Assembly (NCBI RefSeq): GCF_000023705.1 | Contig: NC_012968.1 | Location: 992,001-1,056,000, forward strand | Direction of reading: 5' to 3' | Origin: Methylotenera mobilis JLW8 | Lineage (GTDB): Bacteria > Pseudomonadota > Gammaproteobacteria > Burkholderiales > Methylophilaceae | Length of the DNA: 64,000 nt | In this document: piece after piece, positions 44,527 through 55,513 of the stretch | Layout of the letters: every line of letters starts with the position of its first letter | How positions within the stretch are numbered: position 1 is the first letter of the stretch | Program-made: the position numbers and the translations under genes | Notes under the pieces: generated by a model | The model's input: the letters and a program-made list of their open reading frames with translations, nothing else | Database searches by the model: none | What the model was told of the DNA's origin: nothing

Positions 44527-46362
44527 CTAGCCTTCCAATACCTCTAAAAATGCATCACCGTAATGTGTGAGTTTGGCCTGTCCAATACCACTAATCCTAC
44601 CCATCTCGGTCAAGCTGGTTGGGCGATGATTTAGAATTTCTAGCAGTGTGCTATCGTGGAAAATTAGGTAAGGTGGTACACCTTGCTCTTTTGCCAGCTC
44701 CGTACGCTTGGCTTTGAGTGCATGCCACAACGGGTCATCCGCCACATGTGCATAAGCCTCTTTGGCACGCGCGCCACGTTCAACTTTGCTTGCGCGTTTA
44801 GGTGTTTCCTGATCTTGGCGTAGCCATACCATTACTTCGCTACGTAGCACTGGGCGGGCAGCCTCGGTGAGACGTAGCCCACCAAACGCATCCATGTCAG
44901 TTTCTAGGTAGCCACTTGCAACTAACTGCCTGAACACGCTGCTCCATTGCGTCTGTGATAGGCTTTTGCCTATACCAAAAGTGCTTAATTGCTCATGGTT
45001 AAACTGTGTAACTTTGGGACTGGTTTTTCCAAGAAGTACGTCAATCAGATGCACTACGCCAAATCTTTGCCCAGTGCGATATACACACGACAATGCCATT
45101 TGTGCAGCCTGAGTGCCATCCCATGTATCTGTAGGCGTGAGGCAGTTGTCGCATTGTCCGCAATCACCTGGATGCTGTTCTCCAAAGTAACGTAATATGG
45201 TTTGGTGACGACATGCCGTTGACTCGCAGAAACCAAGCAGAGCATCCAGTTTTTGTCGCTCCACATGCTGGCGTTCAGCAGGGGCGTCGCTGTTTTCCAG
45301 CATTTGTTTCATGTTGACCACATCGCCTAAGCCATACGTCATCCATGCATTGGCTGGCAGGCCATCTCTGCCGGCACGGCCTGTTTCCTGGTAATAACCT
45401 TCCATGCTCTTAGGTAAGTCTAGGTGCGCTACAAAGCGGACGTTAGGTTTATCTATACCCATGCCAAATGCAACCGTGGCCACCATAATCACACCTTCTT
45501 CGCGTAAGAATCGCCTTTGATGGGCGTGGCGTATATCTGCATCCAGCCCAGCATGGTAGGGTAGAGCATCCCAGCCCTTTGCTTTTAGCCTTTCGGCAGT
45601 TTCTTCTACTTTACGGCGCGATAAGCAGTAGATGATGCCTGCATCATTCGGATGTTCAGACTCAATAAAAGACTCTAGCTGCTGCCGTGCGTTGGCTTTA
45701 AGTAGCACGCGGTATTTAATATTAGGGCGATCAAAACTAGAGATAAATTGGCGTGCATCTTCCAGCGCTAGACGTTCTATGATTTCAGCCCTAGTCGGTG
45801 CATCTGCGGTAGCGGTTAGCGCGATTCTGGGTACATGTGGAAAGCGCTCGTGCAGTACAGTGAGCTTGCGGTATTCTGGCCTGAAGTCGTGCCCCCATTG
45901 TGAAACGCAATGCGCCTCATCAATTGCAAAGAGTGCAATGCCGATGTGATCTGCAACCTGTTCCAACAGGGAAAGAAAGTTGGGTATGAGCAAACGCTCA
46001 GGCGCAACGTACAACACTTGCAACTCGCCGCGCAGCAGTGCGGCAGTTACTTTGCTAAATTCTTCTGAGTTTAAGCTAGAGTTGAGAAAGGCGGCTTTTA
46101 CACCAAGCTGCTGCAGGGCATCCACTTGGTCTTGCATAAGGGCAATGAGCGGTGATACCACAATGCCAACGCCTTGACGCAACAGTGCTGGTAGCTGATA
46201 ACACAGTGACTTGCCGCCGCCTGTTGGCATCAGTACGAGTGCGTCACCGCCTGCAACCATGTGATCAACAATTTCTTGTTGCTCACCGCGAAAGGAATTA
46301 TAACCAAATACGTCCTGCAAGCAGGCTTGCGCAGTCAAATGGCGTGCTGATGGGTTTAGCAA
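44527..46362 (-). CDS. recQ: ATP-dependent DNA helicase RecQ
   Basis: RecQ unwinds DNA 3' to 5' in the RecF repair pathway. The 611 residues have Walker A '[15 protein letters not shown]', the DEAH box '[15 protein letters not shown]', helicase motif VI '[12 protein letters not shown]', zinc-binding cysteines of the RQC domain ('[11 protein letters not shown]', 'CGQCDNC') and a C-terminal HRDC domain ending '[18 protein letters not shown]'. The length agrees with E. coli RecQ (609). It lies 39 bases after the ABC-F gene on the same strand and may share its transcript. Confidence 0.97.
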   Translation of the reverse strand: MLNPSARHLTAQACLQDVFGYNSFRGEQQEIVDHMVAGGDALVLMPTGGGKSLCYQLPALLRQGVGIVVSPLIALMQDQVDALQQLGVKAAFLNSSLNSEEFSKVTAALLRGELQVLYVAPERLLIPNFLSLLEQVADHIGIALFAIDEAHCVSQWGHDFRPEYRKLTVLHERFPHVPRIALTATADAPTRAEIIERLALEDARQFISSFDRPNIKYRVLLKANARQQLESFIESEHPNDAGIIYCLSRRKVEETAERLKAKGWDALPYHAGLDADIRHAHQRRFLREEGVIMVATVAFGMGIDKPNVRFVAHLDLPKSMEGYYQETGRAGRDGLPANAWMTYGLGDVVNMKQMLENSDAPAERQHVERQKLDALLGFCESTACRHQTILRYFGEQHPGDCGQCDNCLTPTDTWDGTQAAQMALSCVYRTGQRFGVVHLIDVLLGKTSPKVTQFNHEQLSTFGIGKSLSQTQWSSVFRQLVASGYLETDMDAFGGLRLTEAARPVLRSEVMVWLRQDQETPKRASKVERGARAKEAYAHVADDPLWHALKAKRTELAKEQGVPPYLIFHDSTLLEILNHRPTSLTEMGRISGIGQAKLTHYGDAFLEVLEG

Positions 46363-46401
46363 TTTAACTGCGCTGATGATTTGGTATTGAAGGCGAGGAT
46401 G

Positions 46402-47997
46402 TTATGCAACACCCTGGCTTAATAGGTAGTCTTCATAGTTACCACTAAAGTCTACGATACCATCTGCCTTGATTTCAATAATACGTGTAGCAATGGAGCT
46501 GACGAACTCGCGGTCGTGGCTGACAAAGAATAATGTGCCTTTGTATTTGTCTAGCGCAGTATTCAGTGCTTCGATGGATTCCATGTCCATATGGTTGGTT
46601 GGCTCATCCATTAGCAATACGTTGGTTTTGCCTAGCATCAGTTTGCCATATAGCATGCGGCCTTTTTCACCACCAGACAGTACTTTAACTGACTTCTTGG
46701 TGTCGTCACCAGAAAATAACAGACGGCCTAGCATGCTGCGCACGGTTTGATCATCATCACCTTGCTGGGTAAATTTAGTCATCCATTCGAACAATTCTTC
46801 ACCATCTTCAAACTCGTATTCGTGGTCTTGTGCAAAGTAGCCGATTTTTGCTTTCTCAGCCCATTTTACTTCGCCGTGTTTTGGCTCTAAGTCACCTGCT
46901 AAGCAACGTAAGAATGTGGTTTTACCGATGCCGTTTTCACCAATAATCGCTACTTTTTCACCAGCTTCAAACATCAGGTCAATATCATTGAACAATGTAC
47001 GATCAAAGCCGTGGCTGAGTTTTTTCAACTCTACCGCATTACGATGCAGTTTTTCGCGATCATCGTATTCAAAGCGAATAAACGGATATTGGCGAGATGA
47101 AGGCTTGAATTCTTCGATTTTGATTTTATCAATTTGTTTCGCGCGACTGGTTGCCTGTTTTGCTTTAGAAGCGTTGGCAGAGAAGCGGCGTACGAAATCT
47201 TGTAAGTCGGCAATTTGCTGTTTAGCTTTTGCGTTATCTTTAGCTTGCTGTGCGCGTGCAGCGGTGCTGGCTTCCATGTAGTCATCATAGTTACCTGGAT
47301 ATACGGCAATTTTACCGTAGTCCATGTCACAGGTATGCGTACACACTTGGTTTAAAAAGTGGCGGTCATGCGAAATAATAATCATGGTGCAGTTACGATT
47401 ATTTAACACGTCTTCTAACCAGCGGATGGTGTTGATGTCCAAGTTGTTGGTTGGCTCATCCAGCAGCAGAATGTCTGGATTTGCAAACAAGGCCTGCACT
47501 AGTAATACGCGCAGCTTCCAGCCCGGCGCTACAGCGCTCATCGGACCGTTATGCTGCTCAGTAGGGATGCCAACGCCTAGTAACAATTCACCAGCGCGCG
47601 CCTCGGCCGTATAGCCATCATATTCAGCAAATACAGCTTCCAGCTCAGCTGCGCGCATGTAGTCTTCTTCCGTGGCTTCTAAGTTAGCGTAGATTGCATT
47701 TTTTTCTACGTTAGCTTTCCACATTTGTTCGTGGCCCATCATCACAACATCCAGCACGCGTTGGTCTTCGTAAGCAAACTGATCTTGGCGCAAGAATGCC
47801 ATGCGCTCATTGTTATCTAGCGAGATATTGCCTGAGGTTGGCTCTAGCACCTTGGCTAGAATTTTCATATAGGTTGATTTACCACAACCATTGGCACCAA
47901 TTAAACCGTAGCGATTACCATCACCGAATTTAACTGAGATGTTTTCAAAGAGTGGCTTGGCGCCAAACTGCATCGTGATATTGTTAGAAATTAACAA
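46402..47997 (-). CDS. ybiT: ABC-F family ATPase, YbiT type
   Basis: ABC-F proteins act on the ribosome rather than in membranes. The 531 residues carry two ATPase domains: Walker A '[14 protein letters not shown]' and '[14 protein letters not shown]', signature motifs '[10 protein letters not shown]' and '[12 protein letters not shown]', Walker B '[12 protein letters not shown]' and '[12 protein letters not shown]'. It resembles E. coli YbiT over its whole length, including '[17 protein letters not shown]' and the end '[13 protein letters not shown]'. No membrane segments are present. The linker contains '[20 protein letters not shown]'. Confidence 0.93.
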   Translation of the reverse strand: MLISNNITMQFGAKPLFENISVKFGDGNRYGLIGANGCGKSTYMKILAKVLEPTSGNISLDNNERMAFLRQDQFAYEDQRVLDVVMMGHEQMWKANVEKNAIYANLEATEEDYMRAAELEAVFAEYDGYTAEARAGELLLGVGIPTEQHNGPMSAVAPGWKLRVLLVQALFANPDILLLDEPTNNLDINTIRWLEDVLNNRNCTMIIISHDRHFLNQVCTHTCDMDYGKIAVYPGNYDDYMEASTAARAQQAKDNAKAKQQIADLQDFVRRFSANASKAKQATSRAKQIDKIKIEEFKPSSRQYPFIRFEYDDREKLHRNAVELKKLSHGFDRTLFNDIDLMFEAGEKVAIIGENGIGKTTFLRCLAGDLEPKHGEVKWAEKAKIGYFAQDHEYEFEDGEELFEWMTKFTQQGDDDQTVRSMLGRLLFSGDDTKKSVKVLSGGEKGRMLYGKLMLGKTNVLLMDEPTNHMDMESIEALNTALDKYKGTLFFVSHDREFVSSIATRIIEIKADGIVDFSGNYEDYLLSQGVA

Positions 47998-48098
47998 AAT
48001 GTAGACCTTAAAAATAAATTAATTACAAAATATAGTGCGTGTATGTATTGGATGCTTGCCGGTATTGATACAAGTGGCATTAAACATTCAATCAGCGT

Positions 48099-48701
48099 TT
48101 AAAATTGATTATAAATAACCACTTCATCCATAGGTAGCTGGCCGCCGCGTGGCATGGCTTCTTTTAGTGCTTTGCCAACCACAACAAACATTGCTGGGAT
48201 ATGGTCTTCAGGCAGATTCAATAGTTGTGCTACTGCATCAAAATCAAATCCATCCATTGGGCAGGTATCGTAGCCCATTTCTTTTGCTGCCAGCATAATG
48301 GTTGTAGCGGCCATACCGCATGAGCGCATGGCTTCGTCACGTTGTACTTGTGTATTGCCATTGTAATATTGGCCAATCGCTGGCACTAAATAGTCTTGTA
48401 CCGGCTTAGCTGCATTAGACCAGTAGCGCTCAGGCTGTTTTGCCCATGCGTGTAAGTCTGCAGTTAGCACGATAAGTAATGATGCTTCTTCAACTTGGGC
48501 TTGGTTCCAGCTTGCACTACGAATTTTCTGACGTAACGCAGGGTCCGTTACCACCACAAATCTCCAGTTTTGGATATTAAATGCAGTAGGAGAGAGCATA
48601 GCTAATGACATGAGTTTGGAGATTTCTTCTTCACTCATTTTGTGTTGCGGATCGTACGCTTTAACTGAGCGTCGCTCGATAATGGCTTGGCTTACTTTCA
48701 T
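48099..48701 (-). CDS. Nitroreductase family oxidoreductase
   Basis: This 200-residue FMN-dependent nitroreductase-fold protein starts 'AIIERRSVKAYDPQHKMSEE', the typical RRS FMN-phosphate contact. It continues 'SPTAFNIQNWRFVVVTDP' and 'MRSCGMAATTIMLAAKEMG', which form the dimeric FMN pocket. The natural substrate is unknown; family members reduce nitro groups, quinones or flavins with NAD(P)H. It overlaps the GreB-like gene by four bases, so it is probably translated in step with that gene and the guaA transcript. Confidence 0.9.
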   Translation of the reverse strand: MKVSQAIIERRSVKAYDPQHKMSEEEISKLMSLAMLSPTAFNIQNWRFVVVTDPALRQKIRSASWNQAQVEEASLLIVLTADLHAWAKQPERYWSNAAKPVQDYLVPAIGQYYNGNTQVQRDEAMRSCGMAATTIMLAAKEMGYDTCPMDGFDFDAVAQLLNLPEDHIPAMFVVVGKALKEAMPRGGQLPMDEVVIYNQF

Positions 48702-49204
48702 GATTGGTAGTGAATATCCAGAATTTCTAAATTGATGTTACCTGCTGGGCGCTGCCAAGTTACCGTGTCGCCAACTTTTTGACCAAGCAGTGATTTGGCA
48801 AGTGGTGAGACCCAGCTAACCTTGTTGATGCTTGCGTCCGCCTCATCTTCGCCTACGATATGAAACGTATGCTGCGCACCTGCGCCGTCCTCAACCTCAA
48901 TAGTTGCGCCAAATAACACGGTTTCATGACTCTGTTTGGTGGGATCTACCAAGATTGCAGAGTCTAATCTTGCTCTTACGTAGCGCAAATCACGCTCAAT
49001 TTCAGCTACTTTGTCTTTGGCAAAGGTGTCGTCAGCAGTCAGTTTGAGGCGATTAAGCTCTGCTACTAGTGACTCCTCCAACGTTTGCAGTTCAAGCGCG
49101 CCACTAGGCGTTACGTAGTTAGGGTGTTCGCTGATCGGGCGCTCAACAAGCTCTTTTCCTCCGGCTTGTTCAAAGCGCTCTTCATTTACAAATGCTCGGC
49201 TCAT
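48698..49204 (-). CDS. GreA/GreB-family elongation factor-like protein
   Basis: The C-terminal half is the GreA/GreB FKBP-like domain ('VLFGATIEVEDGAGAQHTFH', 'SWVSPLAKSLLGQKVGDTV'). The N-terminal half should be the coiled coil that enters the RNA polymerase secondary channel ('VAEIERDLRYVRARLDSA'). It differs from true GreA and GreB because the tip sequence GDRSENADY is absent and only 'TADDTF' stands there. The coiled coil seems shorter and has an N-terminal extension ('RPISEHPNYVTPSGA') typical of a proteobacterial side branch. Transcript cleavage activity is therefore uncertain. It lies 21 bases after guaA. Confidence 0.85.
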   Translation of the reverse strand: MSRAFVNEERFEQAGGKELVERPISEHPNYVTPSGALELQTLEESLVAELNRLKLTADDTFAKDKVAEIERDLRYVRARLDSAILVDPTKQSHETVLFGATIEVEDGAGAQHTFHIVGEDEADASINKVSWVSPLAKSLLGQKVGDTVTWQRPAGNINLEILDIHYQS

Positions 49205-49225
49205 AATGATTGACCTCCGACTACT

Positions 49226-50833
49226 TTATTCCCATTCGATCGTGGCTGGTGGTTTACCAGAAACATCATAAACCACGCGGTTGATACCACGTACCTCATT
49301 GATAATTCGGTTTGAAACACGACCCAATAATGCGTATGGCAATTCTGCCCAATGTGCAGTCATAAAGTCGCTGGTGATAACAGCGCGCAGTGCTACTACG
49401 TAATCATAAGTACGACCATCGCCCATCACACCTACTGATTTCACCGGTAAAAATACGGTGAAAGCTTGGCTGGTTAATTCGTACCAAGTTTTGCCAGTTG
49501 CTTCATCTTTGGTGTTTCTTAATTCTTCGATGAAAATTGCATCGGCACGGCGCAGTAAGTCAGCATACTCTTGCTTGACTTCGCCTAAGATACGTACGCC
49601 TAAACCTGGGCCTGGGAATGGATGGCGATATACCATGTCAGCAGGCAAGCCTAGTGCTACCCCTAACTCACGCACTTCATCTTTAAACAAGTCGCGCAAT
49701 GGCTCTAAGAGTTTAAGACCCAGTTGCTCAGGCAGACCACCCACATTGTGGTGGCTCTTAATGGTGACGGCTTTTTTAGATTTAGCACCGCCTGATTCGA
49801 TCACGTCCGGATAAATGGTACCTTGTGCTAAGAATGTTGCACCTTTATGGCCACCTGTACCAGCCTTGAGCTTAGCTGCTTCGGTTTTAAACACTTCTAC
49901 AAACTCACGACCGATAATTTTACGTTTAGCTTCCGGGTCGCTCACACCATTTAGATGCCCCATAAATTGATTCGTTGCATCGACGCGAATGACGTTGACA
50001 TGTAAGCGACCTGCAAACATATCCATCACTAAATCACCTTCATTTAGGCGTAGCAAACCGTGGTCTACAAACACGCAGGTGAGCTGGTCGCCAATGGCAC
50101 GATGAATTAGGGCGGCAGCGACGCTAGAATCCACACCGCCAGACAAACCTAAAATTACTTCTTCATCGCCAACTTGGGCTTTGATCTTTGCGACTGCTTC
50201 TGCGATATAGTCGCCCATAATCCAGTCAGGTTTTGCACCGCAAATCTCAAGCACAAAGCGATTAAGCATGGCCTGACCTTGTTTGGTATGTGTCACTTCC
50301 GGGTGGAATTGAACCGCGTAGAACTTGCGGGTTTCATCTGCCATTGCAGCGATTGGGGTGGTTGCATTGCTTGCAATTATCTTGAAGCCAGCTGGTAACT
50401 CCGTTACTTTATCGCCATGGCTCATCCATACATCAAGCAAACCGTGGCCTTCATCGTTGGTGCTATCTTGAATATCGCGGAATAGGGCAGAGTGACCGCG
50501 TGCACGGACTGCTGCATAGCCAAATTCACGTTTATGACCAGCTTCTACTTTGCCGCCCAGTTGTTGCGCCATGGTTTGCATACCATAGCAAATGCCTAAC
50601 ACTGGTACATTCAATTCAAACACCGCTTGCGGGGCTCTGTCTGTTTCTTCTTCGTACACGCTTGCGTGGCTGCCAGATAAAATGATGCCATCGGCGCCAA
50701 AATCACGCACGAAATCATCGGTAACGTCACATGGGTGAATTTCACAGTACACATGCGCTTCACGTACGCGGCGAGCAATCAGTTGCGTTACTTGAGAGCC
50801 GAAGTCTAGGATTAAAATTTTGGAATGAGTCAT
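49226..50833 (-). CDS. guaA: GMP synthase (glutamine-hydrolysing)
   Basis: GuaA converts XMP to GMP using ATP and glutamine. The 535 residues combine a class I glutamine amidotransferase (nucleophile Cys in '[15 protein letters not shown]', His/Glu in '[10 protein letters not shown]') with the ATP-pyrophosphatase domain ('[16 protein letters not shown]') and the C-terminal dimerisation domain ('[15 protein letters not shown]', 'PPATIEWE'). It lies downstream of guaB on the same strand, forming the usual guaBA pair. A long inverted repeat separates them. Confidence 0.98.
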   Translation of the reverse strand: MTHSKILILDFGSQVTQLIARRVREAHVYCEIHPCDVTDDFVRDFGADGIILSGSHASVYEEETDRAPQAVFELNVPVLGICYGMQTMAQQLGGKVEAGHKREFGYAAVRARGHSALFRDIQDSTNDEGHGLLDVWMSHGDKVTELPAGFKIIASNATTPIAAMADETRKFYAVQFHPEVTHTKQGQAMLNRFVLEICGAKPDWIMGDYIAEAVAKIKAQVGDEEVILGLSGGVDSSVAAALIHRAIGDQLTCVFVDHGLLRLNEGDLVMDMFAGRLHVNVIRVDATNQFMGHLNGVSDPEAKRKIIGREFVEVFKTEAAKLKAGTGGHKGATFLAQGTIYPDVIESGGAKSKKAVTIKSHHNVGGLPEQLGLKLLEPLRDLFKDEVRELGVALGLPADMVYRHPFPGPGLGVRILGEVKQEYADLLRRADAIFIEELRNTKDEATGKTWYELTSQAFTVFLPVKSVGVMGDGRTYDYVVALRAVITSDFMTAHWAELPYALLGRVSNRIINEVRGINRVVYDVSGKPPATIEWE

Positions 50834-50854
50834 TATTGTTTGGTCACAAAATGC

Positions 50855-50903
50855 ACAGAGAACACAACGTCAAGGCAAAGTGCCCTGATATTGTGTTCTC
50901 TGT
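50855..50903 (-). repeat. Long inverted repeat between guaB and guaA
   Basis: Perfect 13-base arms, ACAGAGAACACAA (50855-50867) and TTGTGTTCTCTGT (50891-50903), surround 23 bases that contain a small GGCAAAGTGCC hairpin. On the minus strand a short TTTT follows. It could be a processing, attenuation or mRNA-stabilising structure between the two cistrons. Confidence 0.75.
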
Positions 50904-50927
50904 TGTTAAAGTTAATATTAAATGGAG

Positions 50928-52415
<1,488 letters not shown>

Positions 52416-52424
52416 TTATACAGA

Positions 52425-52452
52425 CTTATAATCGACTTAGCGAGAGTGTCAA
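52425..52452 (-). promoter_or_regulatory. Sigma-70-type promoter of guaB
   Basis: On the minus strand TTGACA (52452-52447) is followed after 16 bases by TATAAG (52430-52425), with another TATAAT four bases further on. The leader to the guaB start is about 30 bases. Confidence 0.72.
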
Positions 52453-52560
52453 TCATTTATTTGTAAACTATAAATGCAATTAGTCGTTATTTGTGCTACT
52501 TGCTAGTAATTTAGATTAGCAATAATATGACTGAATACCTATCAAGCAAAGGGATGTTTT

Positions 52561-53070
52561 ATGCTAGCTCGTTTACTGTTGCTATGTTTGGCGGCGTTGC
52601 CATTGATGGCCGGCGCTGAAATTTACAAATGGAAAGATAAAGATGGCGTCACTCGTTATAGCGATGTGCCACCGCCTTCTAATATTAAACAAGAGCCTAT
52701 TAACGGCAAAAAGGTGGCAAAGCCAACGGGGCAAGCGCCATTGGCGCCTGTAGCTGGTGATATCACAACCGCCATCAGTAAGAATAAAACACAGGATAAA
52801 GCCAAAGAGGGTGCAGCAGCTCAAGACGATGCTGCCAAGAAGCGCGCACAAGATGCCGAGGTGGAAAAGGCGGCTGATAAGCAAAAGCAGGCGGAGTTAA
52901 AAGTTAAGCAAGAAAATTGCATGACAGCTAAAAAGAACTTGGCGACATATACAATAGGCGGCAGAATTTCCAGAATTAACGATGCTGGTGAGCGTGAGTA
53001 TCTAAGTGATGAAGACGTTGCGCGTGGTAAGGCTGATTCGCAAAAAGATGTAGATGCCTATTGCAATTAA
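52561..53070 (+). CDS. DUF4124 domain-containing periplasmic protein
   Basis: The function is unknown. The 169-residue protein has a signal peptide ('LLLLCLAALPLMAGA', cleavage near residue 20) followed by the DUF4124 signature 'EIYKWKDKDGVTRYSDVPPP'. The remainder is Lys/Ala/Glu/Asp-rich helix, probably a coiled coil, with two Cys near the C-terminus ('NCMTAKKNLATY', 'VDAYCN') that could form a disulfide. Many betaproteobacteria have such a gene beside guaB. It is divergent from guaB and ends in a terminator-like hairpin. Confidence 0.88.
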   Translation: MLARLLLLCLAALPLMAGAEIYKWKDKDGVTRYSDVPPPSNIKQEPINGKKVAKPTGQAPLAPVAGDITTAISKNKTQDKAKEGAAAQDDAAKKRAQDAEVEKAADKQKQAELKVKQENCMTAKKNLATYTIGGRISRINDAGEREYLSDEDVARGKADSQKDVDAYCN

Positions 53071-53092
53071 GTTTAAGTTTGATTGATTTCTA

Positions 53093-53117
53093 GGGCGCTA
53101 TATGCGCCCATTCTTTT
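53093..53117 (+). terminator. Terminator of the DUF4124 gene
   Basis: A 6-bp GC stem, GGGCGC (53093-53098) with GCGCCC (53104-53109), has a TATAT loop and is followed by ATTCTTTT. Confidence 0.7.
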
Positions 53118-53124
53118 GCGTCAT

Positions 53125-53225
53125 AGTTTAATTATCTAAGGTGCGGTATTAAGCTACCTAGTAGGTAGTTTAATTAGGTATTTAGTTTAAGCTGGGTACG
53201 CAGTTTAACTGGAGATGCAGTTTAA
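53125..53225. repeat. Cluster of five AGTTTAA direct repeats
   Basis: AGTTTAA occurs at 53125, 53167, 53184, 53202 and 53219. The last four copies are spaced 17-18 bases apart and run into the rnfH stop codon. A palindrome CTACCTA-G-TAGGTAG lies at 53154-53168. The origin and role are unknown. Confidence 0.6.
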
Positions 53226-53545
53226 GCAGAGACATCCCCGCCGCCTTTTTTCATCGCTTTGCCATCGGCAGCCCTTTGTTTTCTTACTTCTTTCGGGTCG
53301 GCAACAAGTGGGCGATATATTTCTACACGGTCTAAATGACGCAGCTTTGTGTCCAGCTTGGTGAGTTTGCCAAAAATACCTATTTTATTGATGCTTAAAT
53401 CAATGTTAGGGAATTTTTCCATGATTCCAGAAGCCTTGATTGCATCTTTCGCGCTGGTGCCGTCATGCACTTTGATGGGGATGATCAATTGCTCATCAGG
53501 TAATGCATAAGCAACTTCAACGGTAATTTCGGTGGGTAGGCTCAT
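53222..53545 (-). CDS. rnfH: RnfH family ubiquitin-like protein (UPF0125, RatB)
   Basis: This 107-residue protein has the beta-grasp RnfH fold. 'VEVAYALPDEQLIIPIKVHDG' (in part) and 'SINKIGIFGKLTKLDTKLRH' (in part) with 'DRVEIYRPLVADPKEVRKQR' (in part) are family landmarks. The molecular function is not established; the name comes from linkage to rnf genes in some bacteria. It follows ratA by 12 bases, the common arrangement, and faces the DUF4124 gene across a repeat cluster. Confidence 0.93.
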   Translation of the reverse strand: MSLPTEITVEVAYALPDEQLIIPIKVHDGTSAKDAIKASGIMEKFPNIDLSINKIGIFGKLTKLDTKLRHLDRVEIYRPLVADPKEVRKQRAADGKAMKKGGGDVSA

Positions 53546-53557
53546 GGTCGTTTCCCA

Positions 53558-53992
53558 TTATTTTGCATAAACAGCATTAGCGCGCTTCACAAAACCATCT
53601 ACAAATGTATTGGCGATATGGTTGAAAACTGGCGCAATGATTTTTTCTAGAAAATGATTTTCAAACTCATAGTTAAGTGAAAATTCAACTTTGCAGGCAT
53701 CGTCACTTAGTGCCAAAAAATGCCATGAGCCATTCAAATGCTTGAATGGTCCATTTTTTAATTGTATCTCCATGGCAAGCGGAAAGGTCTTATGGTTTTC
53801 TGTAGTGAAATTCTGGCGTAGACCATGATAATCTATATGCAAAGTGGCTACCGTGCTGGCATCATCTTGTTGAATTAAATCAACCCCGCCACACCAAGGT
53901 AAAAATTTGGGGTATTGCTCTACGTCATCGACTAACAGGAACATGCTGCCTGCTGAGTGGTTGACTAAAACGGTTTTTTTAACATGCGCCAT
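53558..53992 (-). CDS. ratA: RatA-type ubiquinone-binding START-like protein
   Basis: The 144-residue protein is a SRPBCC/START-fold member of the Coq10/RatA group, with 'AGSMFLLVDDVEQYPKFLPWCGG' (in part), 'LHIDYHGLRQNFTTEN' and 'LNGSWHFLALSDDACKVEFS' (in part). Coq10-like proteins bind ubiquinone and aid respiration. In E. coli RatA has also been reported to block 70S ribosome formation as a toxin. It is divergent from smpB, as in many proteobacteria, with 143 bases between them. Confidence 0.92.
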   Translation of the reverse strand: MAHVKKTVLVNHSAGSMFLLVDDVEQYPKFLPWCGGVDLIQQDDASTVATLHIDYHGLRQNFTTENHKTFPLAMEIQLKNGPFKHLNGSWHFLALSDDACKVEFSLNYEFENHFLEKIIAPVFNHIANTFVDGFVKRANAVYAK

Positions 53993-54135
53993 GCTTGCCT
54001 TTAAACGTTACCTTAAATCTGATTGGCTCAAACATGAGCAAATTACTTGTTATTACTCAAGATGTTCAACCAAACAAACAAGAGAGTAGAGTAAAATGGC
54101 GATTTTAAGCTATTCGCCAAGAAATTTTTAGTTTT

Positions 54136-54585
54136 ATGAGCATCGCACAAAATAAAAAAGCTTTTTTTGATTATTTTATCGAAGATAAATATGAGGCTGG
54201 TATCGTTTTAGAGGGCTGGGAAGTCAAGGCGATACGAGAAAATCGTATTAATATTAAAGAGGCGTATGTCATTATTCAGCGTGGCGAGGTCTATTTGATC
54301 GGGTGCCACGTAACGCCGCTGGGCGCTGCTTCTACACATATTCGTCCAGATGCAATTAGAACGCGTAAGTTGCTGCTACATAATGAAGAAATATCAAGAT
54401 TGATCGGCAAGGTGGAGCGTTCAGGTTACACTTTGGTGCCGCTTGATATGCATTTTTCTAAAGGGCGCGTAAAAGTGCAGATTGGCCTTGCTAAAGGTAA
54501 GAAGCAGCATGATAAACGTGACACAGAAAAAGCCAAGGATTGGGAGCGCGAAAAAGGCCGAATCATGCGTGCGCATAATAAATAG
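54136..54585 (+). CDS. smpB: SsrA-binding protein SmpB
   Basis: SmpB binds the tRNA-like domain of tmRNA and is essential for trans-translation. The 149 residues contain the OB-fold core: '[26 protein letters not shown]' (recognisable by GWEVKAIR), '[10 protein letters not shown]', '[24 protein letters not shown]' (in part), and the basic tail '[20 protein letters not shown]' that enters the decoding centre. tmRNA is encoded 115 bases downstream on the same strand. Confidence 0.98.
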   Translation: MSIAQNKKAFFDYFIEDKYEAGIVLEGWEVKAIRENRINIKEAYVIIQRGEVYLIGCHVTPLGAASTHIRPDAIRTRKLLLHNEEISRLIGKVERSGYTLVPLDMHFSKGRVKVQIGLAKGKKQHDKRDTEKAKDWEREKGRIMRAHNK

Positions 54586-54614
54586 TTTTGTTGACCATTG
54601 TAAAAGCGTATAAT
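54586..54614 (+). promoter_or_regulatory. Probable promoter of ssrA
   Basis: A perfect TATAAT lies at 54609-54614. TTTTGT at 54586-54591, overlapping the end of smpB, is 17 bases upstream; TTGACC at 54591 is too close to serve. The predicted start is near 54621, so about 80 bases would be removed from the tmRNA precursor. Confidence 0.58.
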
Positions 54615-54699
54615 CTAGCTTGCTTATGAAATTACAACGGTTGAACTGTTGGAGATTTCATCTGTCAGATTGTAGCTGTTTTCTTAGTTACAGACTTAT

Positions 54700-55064
54700 G
54701 GGGCTGACCAGGTTTCGACGTGGGTTGCAAAGCAGTGCAGGGCATACCGAGGACTAGTCACCTCGTAAATAAACTAGAAAAAGTATAGTCGCAAACGACG
54801 AAACTTACTCTCTAGCAGCTTAATCCTGCTGGACGCTGCACCATCTCTCCCGTGGGGTGGATTGGGGTAACCCATACGCAGTGTCATATACACGGGATAC
54901 GTGTTGTGTTGGGTTACTTAGCACATCATTAACCTTAAGGTAGCTCGCGTGTAAACTGCTTGTCTGTTGGTGTGTTACACGTTAAATTAAACAACAAGGC
55001 TAAGTATGTAGAACTGTCTGTGGAGGGCTTGCGGACGCGGGTTCGATTCCCGCCTGCTCCACCA
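54700..55064 (+). ncRNA. ssrA: Transfer-messenger RNA
   Basis: The 5' end GGGGCTGACCAGGTTTCGACG and the 3' end with T-arm GGTTCGATTCC and the encoded CCA tail form the alanine tRNA-like domain. The internal reading frame at 54791-54823 is GCA AAC GAC GAA ACT TAC and onward, encoding ANDETYSLAA and ending at TAA. With the charged alanine the tag is AANDETYSLAA, a close variant of the ANDENYALAA type. tmRNA rescues stalled ribosomes and marks products for proteolysis with SmpB (54136). The intact one-piece form and its CCA are visible. Length is about 365 bases. Confidence 0.96.
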
Positions 55065-55142
55065 TTTTAGTGTTTCATCTAGTATCAAATAAAGTGCTTT
55101 TTGGTTGATTGTTAGAATATACAGCTCAATTTAACACTTATA

Positions 55143-55169
55143 AAACCTGCTTAAACGCAGGTTTTTTTT
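55143..55169 (+). terminator. Rho-independent terminator of ssrA
   Basis: An 8-bp stem, AAACCTGC (55143-55150) with GCAGGTTT (55157-55164), has a TTAAAC loop. It runs into a tract of eight T (55162-55169). Confidence 0.9.
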
Positions 55170-55411
55170 CGCCTAATGAATATTATCAATGCCAATTTGC
55201 TTTGTTCTTTTTGAAGTTGGATCATTTCAAATAAAACAGCGATAGAGTGTAGCGATTTAGGTGGGTATGAGTTCGTGAGTATTATTAATAAGATTTTTAG
55301 TGTGCATGACATTCAAATACTTGAAGAAAAATTCTCCATAAGTTTAGCAAGTCGCTTGATGTGAATGGTAGAGTGATATTTACTAACTCTAGTATTTTAA
55401 ATTGAAGTGTG
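55170..55411. other. AT-rich gap with no gene recognised
   Basis: Together with the flanking terminators this belongs to the gene-free stretch 55065-55513 between ssrA and the convergent GGDEF/EAL gene. Both strands show only short frames with many stops. No integrase remnant or second copy of the tmRNA 3' end, which would mark an integrated element, was seen. Confidence 0.6.
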
Positions 55412-55439
55412 TGAAATAAAGCCTGAAGTTTAGCAGGCT
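55412..55439 (-). terminator. Probable terminator of the GGDEF/EAL gene
   Basis: On the minus strand a 6-bp stem AGCCTG/CAGGCT (55439-55420) with an 8-base loop is followed by TTATTTC, 75 bases after the stop codon. Confidence 0.55.
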
Positions 55440-55513
55440 GGTGCTTGCAACTTTTCACCTGCTTTATTCCGATGCTATCTACATTTTGCTACCTCAATAA
55501 ACTTTTGGTTATT

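Noticed and set aside
54591-54614. TTGACC with TATAAT as ssrA promoter
   Set aside because: The spacer is only 12 bases, too short for sigma-70; the -10 is kept but paired with TTTTGT at 17 bases.
55040-55513. Possible integrated element at the tmRNA 3' end
   Set aside because: tmRNA genes are common attachment sites, but no integrase gene and no repeated 3' end were found in the following DNA.
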